The position numbers were made by a program, and so were the translations under genes. From the NCBI RefSeq assembly GCF_004115975.1, contig NZ_SDDZ01000011.1, positions 1 through 64,000 of the forward strand: a stretch of DNA of 64,000 bases, given 5' to 3'. The notes under the pieces were generated by a model that had not been told where the DNA came from, made no database searches, and saw only the letters and a program-made list of their open reading frames with translations. The stretch is from Gelidibacter gilvus (GTDB lineage: Bacteria; Bacteroidota; Bacteroidia; Flavobacteriales; Flavobacteriaceae). Each line of letters opens with the position of its first letter. The stretch's first letter is position 1. Below, piece after piece: positions 55,361-64,000 of the stretch.

Positions 55361-55367
55361 ATTTTGT

Positions 55368-55544
55368 TTATTTTTTGGAATCAGCAATCGAGACTTTACG
55401 GAATTCTTTTAATGATTTTTCCAAGGCTAATGACAGTTTTCTTGCCCTTGTTCCTGCAGCTTTGTTTCCACTTTCTAATTGCATTTTAGCATCACTTTCA
55501 AATGACTCAAAAGTGTTTTTCATGTTTTCAATAAGTTCTTTCAT
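55368..55544 (-). CDS. Histone H1-like (Hc1-type) small protein
   Basis: 58 residues from the ATG at 55544: MKELIENMKNTFESFESDAK, then a middle reading LESGNKAAGTRARKLSLALE and a lysine-rich end. The NKAAGxRARK motif and size match the H1-like chromatin proteins common in Bacteroidota. A clean terminator follows. It lies between units of the dispersed repeat. Confidence 0.85.
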   Translation of the reverse strand: MKELIENMKNTFESFESDAKMQLESGNKAAGTRARKLSLALEKSLKEFRKVSIADSKK

Positions 55545-55747
55545 AAGATTTAAATTTTATTTAAAGACGAAAATATAGTTATTCATTGTAAACACACCTA
55601 TCATTCACATAAAAATACGACTACAAGTCGCTACTTTAAAGGTTTCCTTTATACTTTTCTAACCTTTCTCGGAAAATAATATTAACTGATGGCCGAAGTT
55701 TCGCTTAGCCTTTGGACTACTTAAACGAATTCTTAGTAGGATTAAAT

Positions 55748-55918
55748 TCAGAGGTAACTTCAAAGAGGAAAATGAGAACGACGTTGGACTGCTTCCTGAT
55801 CTTCACGGGAATGAAAAGACAAGAGGGATGAAATCATATACTTTAGAGTTTGGTCTAAGACTTTTTAATGAAGCGCTTTGCCCGGAAAGGAGCTTTTCGC
55901 GAAATGCAGGGAAATGTG
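55748..55918 (+). repeat. Dispersed structured repeat, diverged unit
   Basis: AGGTAACTTCAAAG, ACGGGAATGA, TTTGGTCTAAGACTTTTTAATG, AAGCGCTTTGCCCGGAA and GAGCTTTTCGCG are recognisable; the first hairpin is partly lost. Confidence 0.65.
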
Positions 55919-55962
55919 CTTCGCGTGTTAGGACAACGGATTGTTCTCGTTTAGCCGGGTTT

Positions 55963-56146
55963 AGGCGGACGAAACTTCAAAGTTGTAGATTGAAATGGAG
56001 TTTGACCGCTTCCCGACTTTTTTCGGGAATGAGTGGGCAAGTGGAATGGAAATCGGAAGCTTTGGAGTTGGGTCCAAGACTTTCCAAGGAAGCGCTTTGC
56101 CCGGAATGGAGCTTTTCGCGGAATGGAGTGACAATGGGCTGAGTGG
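55963..56146 (+). repeat. Dispersed structured repeat, best full unit
   Basis: Carries all landmarks: GGCGGACGAAACTTCAA, GACCGCTTCCCGA-CTTTTT-TCGGGAATGAGTGGGC, AATCGGAAGCTTTGGAG, GTCCAAGACTTTCC, AAGCGCTTTGCCCGGAATGG, CTTTTCGCGGAATGG, CAATGGGCTGAGTGG. It makes a useful reference copy of about 184 bp. Confidence 0.88.
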
Positions 56147-56280
56147 TATTCGTACTTAAATCCTATAAATAACAAGTATATTCCCCTCTCAAAATTTTAT
56201 CCATATTATTTCCTTTGTTAAGTATCGTAATATCAGAGAAGATACCTGGGTTCAATATAGACACATACAATTATTATCGA

Positions 56281-56995
56281 TCATTCTATCATCACAGTTA
56301 TCTTACTTGATTGCCTTTCAACATACAGGTTATTAACCAAAGTCATGATGATTGCTTTCAGTGGCGTAGCCAAAAAAACTCCCCAAAAAACCTGCTAAAA
56401 CATCCATTGCTAATCGACTGAAAGTTAGTAATCGTGGTGGCACACCCACCATTTTTTTCAGGGTCAATGGTTGAATTACGGTACTTTGAATAATTTGAGT
56501 AATAGTTTAAAGGCCTATAATTAATAAGACTGTTTGCGATTCTTGTATCACAGCTAGAAGAGCGACTGGAACTAAAGTTATTATGAAACCAAAATTAGGA
56601 ATGAAATTCAGCAACTCCGCAACCAATGTTAAAGTTAATACAAGTGGTATTAATAATAGCAACAGACCCAATCCGTTTAAAACGGGAATAAATAACTATA
56701 GACTGGAAGTCAATAGTTTTAATTGGCAGACTAAAAGTCTGCTTCGTGAAATAATTAATGAAACTCAGAATACAATACGCAATAAATTCGTGTACCCGCC
56801 TGAACGGACGGGCAGGTTCGTGGCTAAAATATTTATAGAAACTAAAGTAACTGCAATGAAATTGCAGGGTTTTAACCTTCAACTTGATAATAAAAAAATC
56901 CAAGTTAGACCTTTGAGCCAACTACGCAAAAGATCATTCAACCGATTCCACAATTCAGCCGCTTTCTGTCGGTCTTAAAATGGTACTAAGTGAAT
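56281..56995 (-). pseudogene. AI-2E-family transporter, decayed and interrupted
   Basis: The minus strand carries pieces of an AI-2E/PerM-type permease in shifting frames. In order they are ELWNRLNDLLRSWLKG (near 56910), LNGLGLLLLLIPLVLTLTLV with AELLNFIPNFGF (56590-56690), and LVPVALLAVIQESQTVLLII, followed by a stop. Then come STVIQPLTLKKMVGVPPRLL and finally KAIIMTLVNNLYVERQSSK, ending at 56281. At least two frameshifts and a stop are present, the N-terminal half of the gene is missing, and an insertion of roughly 150-170 bp splits WLKG from GLGLL. Confidence 0.7.
56726..56867. mobile_element. Small hairpin-ended insertion in the AI-2E pseudogene
   Basis: Located exactly where the AI-2E reading frame is broken. 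One end is GCAGACT-AAA-AGTCTGC (56726-56742), the other CTGCAAT-GAA-ATTGCAG (56851-56867), both perfect 7-bp hairpins with 3-nt loops. The middle has TTCGTG words flanking a GC-rich ACCCGCC to GGGCAGG stretch. Hairpins at each end recall IS200/IS605-derived non-autonomous elements. No ORF inside. Confidence 0.4.
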
Positions 56996-57145
56996 AATTC
57001 CGAATGAAGATGAAAAATATTTGATTGTGGCACTTGCTTTTCCAAAATCCCAATAGTTTGTTGCGTATTCAAAACTCTAAGTCCCATTCAGTGAAATTTC
57101 CATGTCAAAAACTATCTAAAATGAATGTTTGGTTTGAATAAAACG

Positions 57146-58345
57146 TTATGGGTTTAACGTAATTATAAATTCTGTTCCTTTATTTACTTCACTCTTCACA
57201 CTTATTGTTCCACCTAATTTTTCCACTTGCACTTTTACCATATAGAGTCCCATTCCTTTTCCTTCCGCCTGATCGGCATGAAAGCGTTTGTATAGGCCGA
57301 ACATGTCAACACCACTTTTATTAAGATCTACTCCCAACCCATTATCCGTAAGTGTGAGCATAGTTTTTTCTTTGACCGATTTACTTTTAACTGTGATTTC
57401 TAATGGTACATCCTGCCGCCTGTATTTTATACTATTTGAAATGAGGTTATATAAAATGCTGTACATATAACTTTTAATCGTGAACATTTTATCCACTTGA
57501 CTGAAATCTAGTTCAAAATGTACCTGTTCTTTTTCAAGAACATTAGCGATGCTGTCTTGAACATCTCTGACAATTCTAGAAAAATAAATATGCTCCTTTT
57601 TATCGTTTAATTGTTTTCCCATACTTAAGATAACATTCAAATCAATAATTACTTCATCTAATCTTTCCGCAGAGGTAGTTAAAGCATTCATCATAAATTC
57701 CCTTTCGTCTTCTCTAAGATCCTTATCATTAACCAATGCGGTCAGACTAATAATATTTGCAACAGGTGATCTTATGTCATGAGAAATTATGTTGGAAAAG
57801 TGCTCGTGGTCTTTATTGCGTTGAACCAAATCTGCCGTCATCTTTTCTTTAAGGGCTTCCTCCTGCTTTTCCTTAGTAACATCTCTAAAAACAAGTACCA
57901 CACCCATTATATTTCCTTTTATATCGAAAATGGGTGCACAACTGTCGTTAATTGAATATTCTTTTTTTTTATTGCGCGAAATCAACACCGTATCCGGGTC
58001 TATATTTAATGATTTCCCCGTTCTAAGAACTGTTTTAACAAGATTATCTCCTTCTTCCCTTGTTAAATTATCCACTATATGAAACACCTCAGATATTGGT
58101 TTATTTTCCGCGTCTTCAAATTTCCATCCGGTCAGTTTCTCTGCAACGGGGTTCATAAGTATAATATCCCCCTCCATATCTGTCGCAATTACCGCATCAC
58201 CAATACTTTGTAGTATAACTGACTGTCGTTCTTTATCAAATTGTAGTGCGGTACTAATAGGTTTTGGCATTACATTCTTATCCAATAAAATAGTTTTATG
58301 GTCTTCATTGATCGGCTTTCCATTTAAAAATTGTTTACTGTTCAT
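57146..58345 (-). CDS. PAS-domain histidine kinase
   Basis: 399 residues, soluble. One PAS domain at about 42-158 (SIGDAVIATDMEGDIILMNP, PAC end GVVLVFRDVTKEKQ). HisKA has H189 in FSNIISHDIRSPVANI. The ATPase covers about 290-398 with LISNSIKYR (N box), DNGLGVD and GKGMGLYMVK. No receiver and no adjacent regulator gene on the same strand. The signal is unknown. Confidence 0.9.
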   Translation of the reverse strand: MNSKQFLNGKPINEDHKTILLDKNVMPKPISTALQFDKERQSVILQSIGDAVIATDMEGDIILMNPVAEKLTGWKFEDAENKPISEVFHIVDNLTREEGDNLVKTVLRTGKSLNIDPDTVLISRNKKKEYSINDSCAPIFDIKGNIMGVVLVFRDVTKEKQEEALKEKMTADLVQRNKDHEHFSNIISHDIRSPVANIISLTALVNDKDLREDEREFMMNALTTSAERLDEVIIDLNVILSMGKQLNDKKEHIYFSRIVRDVQDSIANVLEKEQVHFELDFSQVDKMFTIKSYMYSILYNLISNSIKYRRQDVPLEITVKSKSVKEKTMLTLTDNGLGVDLNKSGVDMFGLYKRFHADQAEGKGMGLYMVKVQVEKLGGTISVKSEVNKGTEFIITLNP

Positions 58346-58629
58346 GATAAAAAAATTTAATTTGAAGTCCTATACAAGAATTTCTCCTAAAAAACTATGC
58401 TGCAAAGATTCACAGTTCATCGAAGAAATGTATTATACAAATTGCTCAATAAGTTGTATAAATTTCGTATTTTCCTGAAAAACATATTTAATAAATCTTT
58501 ACTTGAATAGATAAGATTATAAGTTTTTTAAGGATTATTTAGATTTGTATCATTCTATAAACAACTATCTTTCATTATAATATTAATACGGTTTTAATAG
58601 TATTTACAGCCGTTACTAATGCTACATAA

Positions 58630-59190
58630 ATGAAGTTATACATTAAATACATGGTAAGCTTAAGGTGTAAGCTTATGGTGAAGTACGAATTGGAAAAACT
58701 GGGATTAGACTATACTCAAATCGATCTTGGTGTTATCGATATTAAAGAAGGAATTACTGATGATCTGAAGCAACAACTGAAGGTTAATTTAGCCGAATCT
58801 GGTCTGGAATTATTGGACGACAAAAAAAGCATTCTCGTAGATAAAATAAAAAACATGATTATTGTGATGGTTCATTTTTCAGATGAAGTGCCAAAAGTCA
58901 ATTATTCGGTATATATAAGTGAAATGTTAGGCTATGATTATAAGTATCTTTCAGTTTTATTTTCTGAAGCCCAAGGCGAAACTATACAAGACTTTATCAT
59001 TAAGCATAAAATAGAAAGGGCTAAAGAGTTGATCCTTTATGATGAACTGAATCTTACCGAAATATCTCATATTCTACATTACAGTAGCGTGGCCCACTTA
59101 TCTAGTCAGTTTAAAAAAGTCACAGGTCATACCCCTACTTATTACAAGTTAATTGGTGCAAAGAGAAAATGTAATCTAGAAAATCTGTAA
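58630..59190 (+). CDS. AraC-type regulator with short N-terminal domain
   Basis: 186 residues. The N-terminal 90 residues (MKLYIKYMVSLRCKLMVKYE, then a LDYTQIDLG-type strand) form a small domain common in Bacteroidota AraC proteins. The C-terminal HTH covers about 95-180: ISEMLGYDYKYLSVLFSEAQ and EISHILHYSSVAHLSSQFKK, ending TGHTPTYYK. A TAGATTTG -7-like element lies at 58540. Divergent from the PAS kinase. Confidence 0.85.
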   Translation: MKLYIKYMVSLRCKLMVKYELEKLGLDYTQIDLGVIDIKEGITDDLKQQLKVNLAESGLELLDDKKSILVDKIKNMIIVMVHFSDEVPKVNYSVYISEMLGYDYKYLSVLFSEAQGETIQDFIIKHKIERAKELILYDELNLTEISHILHYSSVAHLSSQFKKVTGHTPTYYKLIGAKRKCNLENL

Positions 59191-59319
59191 CATTTGTAAT
59201 CTTTAATCTCACTTTTGTAACATATAACAGATTGAAATTCTGATATTTATAGGGGTGCAATTAAACACTGGTCAACACATCTTAAAATAATTATAAAAAG
59301 TAAATTAAATGAGAAACAA

Positions 59320-59532
59320 ATGATTGAATCTTTCAAAATAAACGGTGATTGGGACTAGCAGTCAAGTGCGCTCAGAACAAAATATCCAACACTTTCCAGT
59401 GAATATGTGAAATTCGAAATAGGTGAAGAAGGAGAGTTATTTAAAAGATTAGAAAACCGGTTGGGCAAAACCCGAAATCAAGTGATTGGTATTTTAAATA
59501 ACATTCATAAAGACGTTATTGAAGTTGCATAA
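59320..59532 (+). pseudogene. CsbD-like small stress protein gene with internal stop
   Basis: 71 codons: MIESFKINGDWD, a TAG at 59356-59358, then QSSALRTKYPTLSSEYVKFE and a tail GELFKRLENRLGKTRNQV. This resembles Bacteroidota CsbD-like proteins (NWxxxKxxLKxKYxxLTxxDL ... EELxxRLxxKxGKTR). Only one in-frame stop disrupts it, and a textbook terminator follows at 59555-59590. Otherwise 59191-59794 is gene-free. Confidence 0.5.
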
Positions 59533-59554
59533 TTGATTTAAAAATGTCGGAGTT

Positions 59555-59590
59555 AAAAAGAACAGAATCATAATATACTGTTCTTTTTTT
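59555..59590 (+). terminator. Intrinsic terminator
   Basis: AAAAAGAACAG (59555-59565) and CTGTTCTTTTT (59578-59588) form an 11-bp perfect stem running into a T-tract, 22 bp after the CsbD-like frame. Confidence 0.85.
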
Positions 59591-59794
59591 ATGCACTGTT
59601 TAAATAAGTGAAGTGTATAAGTAACACAAAATCTTAAACTTGCTGTTATAGTGGCAAAACAAACACTAGATTATAAAATGGCTAAATATTTTTTCATTTT
59701 ATTTCATCATGATTTTTTTATTTTAGAACTTGTGTGGTATTGGAAGTGGAGTTAACAACATCAACACATTTGTAACAATATATTTTAAATCTTC

Positions 59795-60181
59795 TTATAG
59801 GTCTTTAACTGCTTCAAGAATTTGTGCAGAAAGATTGTTTATATCCGTTGGCTTATTGAGATAACTTGATGCGCCAAGGATGTGAAATTCCTTGATAGTT
59901 TCTTCCGAGAAGGAAGTGGAATACATAATGACAGGAATATGTTTGAGACTCGCATCTCTTTTCAACTGCCTCAAACACTCGCGACCATCAAGGCGTGGCA
60001 TGTTGATGTCAAGAAAAATATAATGTGGTAATTGTTCTGCAGTTCTCAAAAGATCAATTGCCTCTTCACAGCCATTTGCCTCCATACATTCTGCAGAATT
60101 GGGCATATTTATTACGACTTCATTAAAAAAGAATCTATCATCTGAGTCATCATCAATAATCATAAAATATGTGGTCTCCAT
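59795..60181 (-). CDS. Single-domain response regulator
   Basis: 128 residues from ATG 60181 (a 26-residue upstream extension overlaps the kinase gene and is not receiver-like). D11-D12 acidic pair, phospho-acceptor D58 in YIFLDINMPRLDG, and K110 in SYLNKPTDI. It starts 13 bp after the CheBR-kinase gene stop on the same strand, so it is the probable phosphotransfer partner. Confidence 0.9.
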   Translation of the reverse strand: METTYFMIIDDDSDDRFFFNEVVINMPNSAECMEANGCEEAIDLLRTAEQLPHYIFLDINMPRLDGRECLRQLKRDASLKHIPVIMYSTSFSEETIKEFHILGASSYLNKPTDINNLSAQILEAVKDL

Positions 60182-60194
60182 GGTTTTATTTTTA

Positions 60195-63100
60195 TTATGA
60201 TTGTTTAAAAGGGAGTATGACATGAAACGATGCCCCACTATGTTCTTTTGCATCTGCAAAAGTTAATCCGTAATGATTTTCAATAATTTTTTTTGTGATT
60301 GCTAAACCAATGCCCGTGCCTACATAATCTTCATTAGTGTGCAACCGTTGGAATATGGTAAATATTTTTTCGGAATATTTTTGCTCAAATCCAATGCCAT
60401 TGTCGTTCACGATAATTTCAACATAAGAAATTGAGGGATTTAAACTCGAATATTTTTTAATTTGCTTTTCTGAAAGCGTGTGCGATGTAATGGTGATAAG
60501 TGGTGGCACATCTTCTCTTGAAAATTTAAGTGCGTTGCTAATGAGGTTGTAAAAAAGCTGATTCATTTGCAAAGGGATGGTATCGATGGTTGGGAGATCA
60601 CTAAATTTTAATTGGGCTTTCTTTTCCTCAAACTGCAATTCAAAATCGTTTATAATATTTTCTACAGTTATATTTAAATCAGTTTGTTCATAAACTTTTT
60701 CGTGCTCCAACAAGCTCGAATAATTTAATAGGTCACGGATAAGCGATGTCATACGAGAAGACGCATTTTCTATTTTGTCGAGATATGATTTTGCTTCTTT
60801 GCTCAACTCCTCTTTATGATTTAACTGTAAACGCTTGGAAAAGGTTAAAATTTTCCGCAATGGTTCTTGCAAATCATGGCTGGCAATATGGGCAAACTGG
60901 TCTAATTGTTTGTTGGTTTGCTCTAATTCTTCGTTTGTTTTTTTGAGTTCAGTGGTTCGTTCTTTTACTTTAGTTTCTAATTCTTCTGAAAATGTTTTTA
61001 GTTTTTCTTCTGCAATTCTTCTGTCAGTGACATCTTCAATTGCCAGTAATATTAACTGCTCTGCCGTTCTTTTGTTTTTAATCTGTCGTGCGTTCATTAA
61101 CAGATTACGCTCCCCTACTTCGGGGATCTTAAGAATGATTTCGAAGTCTTCTATTTGGTCTTTTTGAGAAAGAACTTTTACGAGTAACGAGCGAAGCCTA
61201 TAATCATCAAACTGATGGTGCTGGATTTCATAAAACCATTTTTTTTCTGTTTCGTTTTCATCCACCTTAAATTTTTTATAAAAAGCAGCGTTTGCGGTTT
61301 TTATGCACAGGTCTTTATCCAGAACAATTAGCGGATGGAACATAGTGCTAACGATGCTGTCAGAATAGATACGGGCGGCACTCAGTTGCTCTTGCTTGTC
61401 AAACAACTCCTGGTTTACGATGATCAGTTCTTCATTAGTGGATTGCAGTTCCTCTTTGGATGTTTCCATTTCTTCATTCAAACTTTGCATCTCTTCATTG
61501 CTGCTCTGCAATTCTTCGTTGGCACTTTGTAGTTCTTCATTAGCGGCTTCCATGTCTTCGGTAATGGAGCGCATATCTTCACGATTGTAGGCCAATTCTT
61601 TTTCTAATTGTTCATTTCGCTTTATTGCGTCGTCAGCTTTTGTTTTTCCTGATGAAGCTGATTTATCTTCTTTCTCATTCGGAACTATCGTTTTCTCAAA
61701 ACGGATTAGGTAGTGCAGTTCAACGGTATCGGTAATCGGAATAATTTCTATATTAACCAAATACTGCTTTCCCTCATCATTTTCATCATTCTGGGAATTT
61801 CTGCCCATAGGAACATTCTCTTTGATTACTGCTGCCTGATTCTTTGTAACTTTGTGTATGGCGTTCCGTAATTCAAAACCTAAACCTTCGCGGGCCATTA
61901 GTAAAAGATTATGAGTGGGTTTCCCCTGTGGTGACTGAAGAAAAGATGTGATATCTCCATGTATGTGAACAATGTCCATTTGTTCGTTCACCACAACACT
62001 TGCAGGTGATTTAGAAATCATGATTGCCTCTGCACTTTTCCGAAAATCTGTTTGTGTGGCTTCCGGTTTGGTTACGGATTTAAATTTTCTTGTCGAAGCT
62101 TGTTCTTTTAATTCTGTGGCAATATGCCTAAAACGACCTGCTACCGGCTTACGCGAATAAACTTTCTCCTTTTTTGCGACGGATGCAAACAAATCAGAAG
62201 ATGCCCCTGTAGATTCAGATTTACCCAAGAGCAGAAATCCGTTTTCTTTAAGTGCGTAATGAAACGTGGCGAATGCTTTTTGTTGCAAAAATGTATCCAT
62301 GTAAATAAGCACATTACGACAACTGATTAAATCCATTTTAGCAAATGGAGGATCTTTTAAAAAATTGTGAGGTGCAATCACGCACATATCTCGAATGAGT
62401 TTGCTTACTTCATACCCATTATTAGTTTTTGTAAAATAATTTTCAAGCAACGATGCAGAAAGCGTTTCTACTTCGGCTTTGGTGTAGTTTCCTGACCGCG
62501 CTTTCTTAATTGCTTTTTCAGAAATATCGGAAGCGAAGATTTGAATTTTTGTTTGCTCGCGATCTTTATCTGGATTCAATCTCAAAAATTCCTGTAGGCA
62601 GATGGCAATCGAATAGGCTTCTTCACCTGTGGAACAACCTGCAACCCACATACGGATAGGAGCATCCGGATTTTTATTTTTGATAATGCAAGGGAAAACT
62701 TTTTCCGATAAGGTTTCAAAAGCTTTTGGGTCTCGGAAAAAAGAGGTTACCGGAATAAGCATATCCTGAAAAAGCGCATCCTGTTCGGCGTCATCAGTGC
62801 GTAAAAACTGCAAATAATTGTTAAGATTTTTCTTTTTAACAATGGCAATTCGTCTCGCGATGCGTCTTCGTAACGTCGGATCCTTATAATGGGTAAAATC
62901 AACACCACTACGCTGTCGAAGCAATGAAAGAATCTGTTTAAAAACTGATCCATCATCTTTGGGTTGTGGTTCTTCCTTCTTGTCAACATTATTTGTTATT
63001 TCCGTGCTGTTTATTTGCAAAAGATGTTCAGCAATTTTATCGGGAGCTAAAATAAAATCAACCACTCCTGCGTTGATGGCATTTTCTGGCATACCATCAT

Positions 63101-63605
63101 AAGCTGCTGATTCCATGTCCTGTGCTATGCTAATGCCTCCATATTCCTTGATGGATTTCAGACCTTCAGTTCCATCTTTACCTGTGCCTGATAATATGAC
63201 ACCTACTGCAAACTCTTTATGAACTTCAGCAAGAGATGTAAAGAAAATATCGATGGAGAGATTTAGAATTTTTTTATCGCGCGGCGTGAGTTGCAACACA
63301 CCATCTGTTGAGGTTAAAATTTTGTTGGAAGGGATGGTGTAAATATGGTCGGGTGCTAAATGGATGTCTTCAGTAATTTCATGCACAGGAATGCTGGTTA
63401 CCCGTTGTAAGATTTCTGGTAACATACTTTCGTGCTCTGGATCAAGATGTTGCACCAATACATACGCCATTCCAGAACTTTCGGGAATGGCTTTGAGTAA
63501 GCGCTTAAATGCTTCAAGACCTCCTGCACTCGCGCCAATGCCAACAATAGGAAAGTTCTGCACGGTGGCAGGCGGTTGAATCTCTATTTTTTTCTCTGAT
63601 GTCAT
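60195..63605 (-). CDS. CheB-CheR-PAS-histidine kinase fusion protein
   Basis: 1136 residues. CheB methylesterase at about 17-200 with triad S26 (GIGASAGGLEAF), H52 (QHLDPEHES) and D143 (SGTGKDGTEG). CheR methyltransferase at about 220-490 (DPTLRRRIARRI, VAGCSTGEEAYS, MDLISCRNVLIYMD). Then comes a PAS-like stretch and a long coiled coil of (A/S)NEELQS repeats at about 655-745, a PAS at about 750-870, HisKA (ASHDLQEPLRKI) and an ATPase at about 1010-1136 (DNGIGFEQ, GTGIGLAITK). No receptor or flagellar genes are near, so it is likely a non-chemotaxis signalling hub acting with the adjacent response regulator. Confidence 0.92.
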   Translation of the reverse strand: MTSEKKIEIQPPATVQNFPIVGIGASAGGLEAFKRLLKAIPESSGMAYVLVQHLDPEHESMLPEILQRVTSIPVHEITEDIHLAPDHIYTIPSNKILTSTDGVLQLTPRDKKILNLSIDIFFTSLAEVHKEFAVGVILSGTGKDGTEGLKSIKEYGGISIAQDMESAAYDGMPENAINAGVVDFILAPDKIAEHLLQINSTEITNNVDKKEEPQPKDDGSVFKQILSLLRQRSGVDFTHYKDPTLRRRIARRIAIVKKKNLNNYLQFLRTDDAEQDALFQDMLIPVTSFFRDPKAFETLSEKVFPCIIKNKNPDAPIRMWVAGCSTGEEAYSIAICLQEFLRLNPDKDREQTKIQIFASDISEKAIKKARSGNYTKAEVETLSASLLENYFTKTNNGYEVSKLIRDMCVIAPHNFLKDPPFAKMDLISCRNVLIYMDTFLQQKAFATFHYALKENGFLLLGKSESTGASSDLFASVAKKEKVYSRKPVAGRFRHIATELKEQASTRKFKSVTKPEATQTDFRKSAEAIMISKSPASVVVNEQMDIVHIHGDITSFLQSPQGKPTHNLLLMAREGLGFELRNAIHKVTKNQAAVIKENVPMGRNSQNDENDEGKQYLVNIEIIPITDTVELHYLIRFEKTIVPNEKEDKSASSGKTKADDAIKRNEQLEKELAYNREDMRSITEDMEAANEELQSANEELQSSNEEMQSLNEEMETSKEELQSTNEELIIVNQELFDKQEQLSAARIYSDSIVSTMFHPLIVLDKDLCIKTANAAFYKKFKVDENETEKKWFYEIQHHQFDDYRLRSLLVKVLSQKDQIEDFEIILKIPEVGERNLLMNARQIKNKRTAEQLILLAIEDVTDRRIAEEKLKTFSEELETKVKERTTELKKTNEELEQTNKQLDQFAHIASHDLQEPLRKILTFSKRLQLNHKEELSKEAKSYLDKIENASSRMTSLIRDLLNYSSLLEHEKVYEQTDLNITVENIINDFELQFEEKKAQLKFSDLPTIDTIPLQMNQLFYNLISNALKFSREDVPPLITITSHTLSEKQIKKYSSLNPSISYVEIIVNDNGIGFEQKYSEKIFTIFQRLHTNEDYVGTGIGLAITKKIIENHYGLTFADAKEHSGASFHVILPFKQS

Positions 63606-63768
63606 TGCTGTAAACGGTTCTTAAATAATCTTTATGAATTTGCAATTGTCCACGTTACCTGATTTTTTTGGATCAGTTAGTAGTATAACGGATGTTCAAA
63701 GTAAATCAAATTCGTTCGAATGGCTATCAGGATTCATCAAATTTTCTTTAATTTATATCTATTTAGTG

Positions 63769-63999
63769 TTATACCAGCGGAGTTATATAAGTGATTTTTT
63801 GCGAAGCATATAACACCTCTTTCATTTTGTCAACATGTTGCTGAATGTCCTCTGCCTTTTCGCGATAGCTCGTTGCCATTTTTAAGTATCCTTTTTTGCC
63901 ATTATCACTTTCCATTTTCTTCAATAGATTTCTACGCTCCTCCATAATGCGCAATGCAACCCACAAGGTTGACTCTAATATTTCACCTTGTTTGATCAC
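63769..63999 (-). CDS. CheB-associated helical protein (possibly 5'-truncated)
   Basis: 76 residues visible, from a GTG at 63999 at the very edge of the window; the true start may lie outside. ILESTLWVALRIMEERRNLL, then KMATSYREKAEDIQQHVDKM, reads as two long helices. Comparable small helical proteins are often encoded just before CheB/CheBR genes in Bacteroidota. Function unknown. Confidence 0.6.
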   Translation of the reverse strand: MIKQGEILESTLWVALRIMEERRNLLKKMESDNGKKGYLKMATSYREKAEDIQQHVDKMKEVLYASQKITYITPLV

Positions 64000-64000
64000 C

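Noticed and set aside
56583-56978. 131-codon + strand ORF
   Set aside because: It is antisense to the AI-2E pseudogene remnants on the minus strand, which give recognisable protein sequence; the + frame does not.

Overview
The window looks like a low-GC member of the Bacteroidota, most likely a marine Flavobacteriaceae-type genome. Evidence: SusC/SusD pairs, TAnnTTTG-type promoters, a CTnDOT-like conjugation operon (TraE-TraN, RteC, BtgA/MobB/MobC), a histone H1-like small protein and typical flavobacterial two-component proteins. Products were assigned by reading the translations; no database search was possible. No rRNA or tRNA was seen.

Region 1 (1-8.45 kb) is an accessory region of small genes separated by hairpin-rich spacers: the end of an IS3-type transposase, a methyltransferase-family fragment, an ECF sigma factor with a membrane protein, a UPF0158 protein, an Xre/RES toxin-antitoxin pair with a clear operator, several unknown genes and short tandem repeats.

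Region 2 (8.45-19.3 kb) is the most coherent locus: a decayed SusC N-terminus, then an intact SusC-SusD-zinc metalloprotease operon on the + strand. Converging on it are a small secreted two-cysteine protein (DUF6520-like), a MauE/DoxX-like redox membrane protein, a PAS-AraC regulator and a STAS-like protein. I read it as a possible peptide export, processing and uptake circuit. A minus-strand terminator just upstream of susC hints at an antisense RNA.

Region 3 (19.5-43 kb) is an integrative conjugative element or remnant: RteC, an excisionase-like HTH, a replication module, an amidase, a type IV secretion operon, coupling protein, relaxase, BtgA, a candidate oriT and ssb. Its cargo is a type III restriction system whose mod gene is broken at the 5' end, plus an unassigned PD-(D/E)XK-like nuclease. 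No integrase is visible.

Region 4 (43-57 kb) holds many same-orientation copies of a roughly 190-bp structured repeat lying between ordinary genes (DoxX, APC permease, hybrid-type kinase and response regulator, AraC regulator, TonB-linked barrel, H1-like protein) and several decayed genes.

Region 5 (57-64 kb) carries signalling genes: a PAS kinase, an AraC protein, a decayed CsbD-like gene, a response regulator and a CheB-CheR-PAS-kinase fusion.
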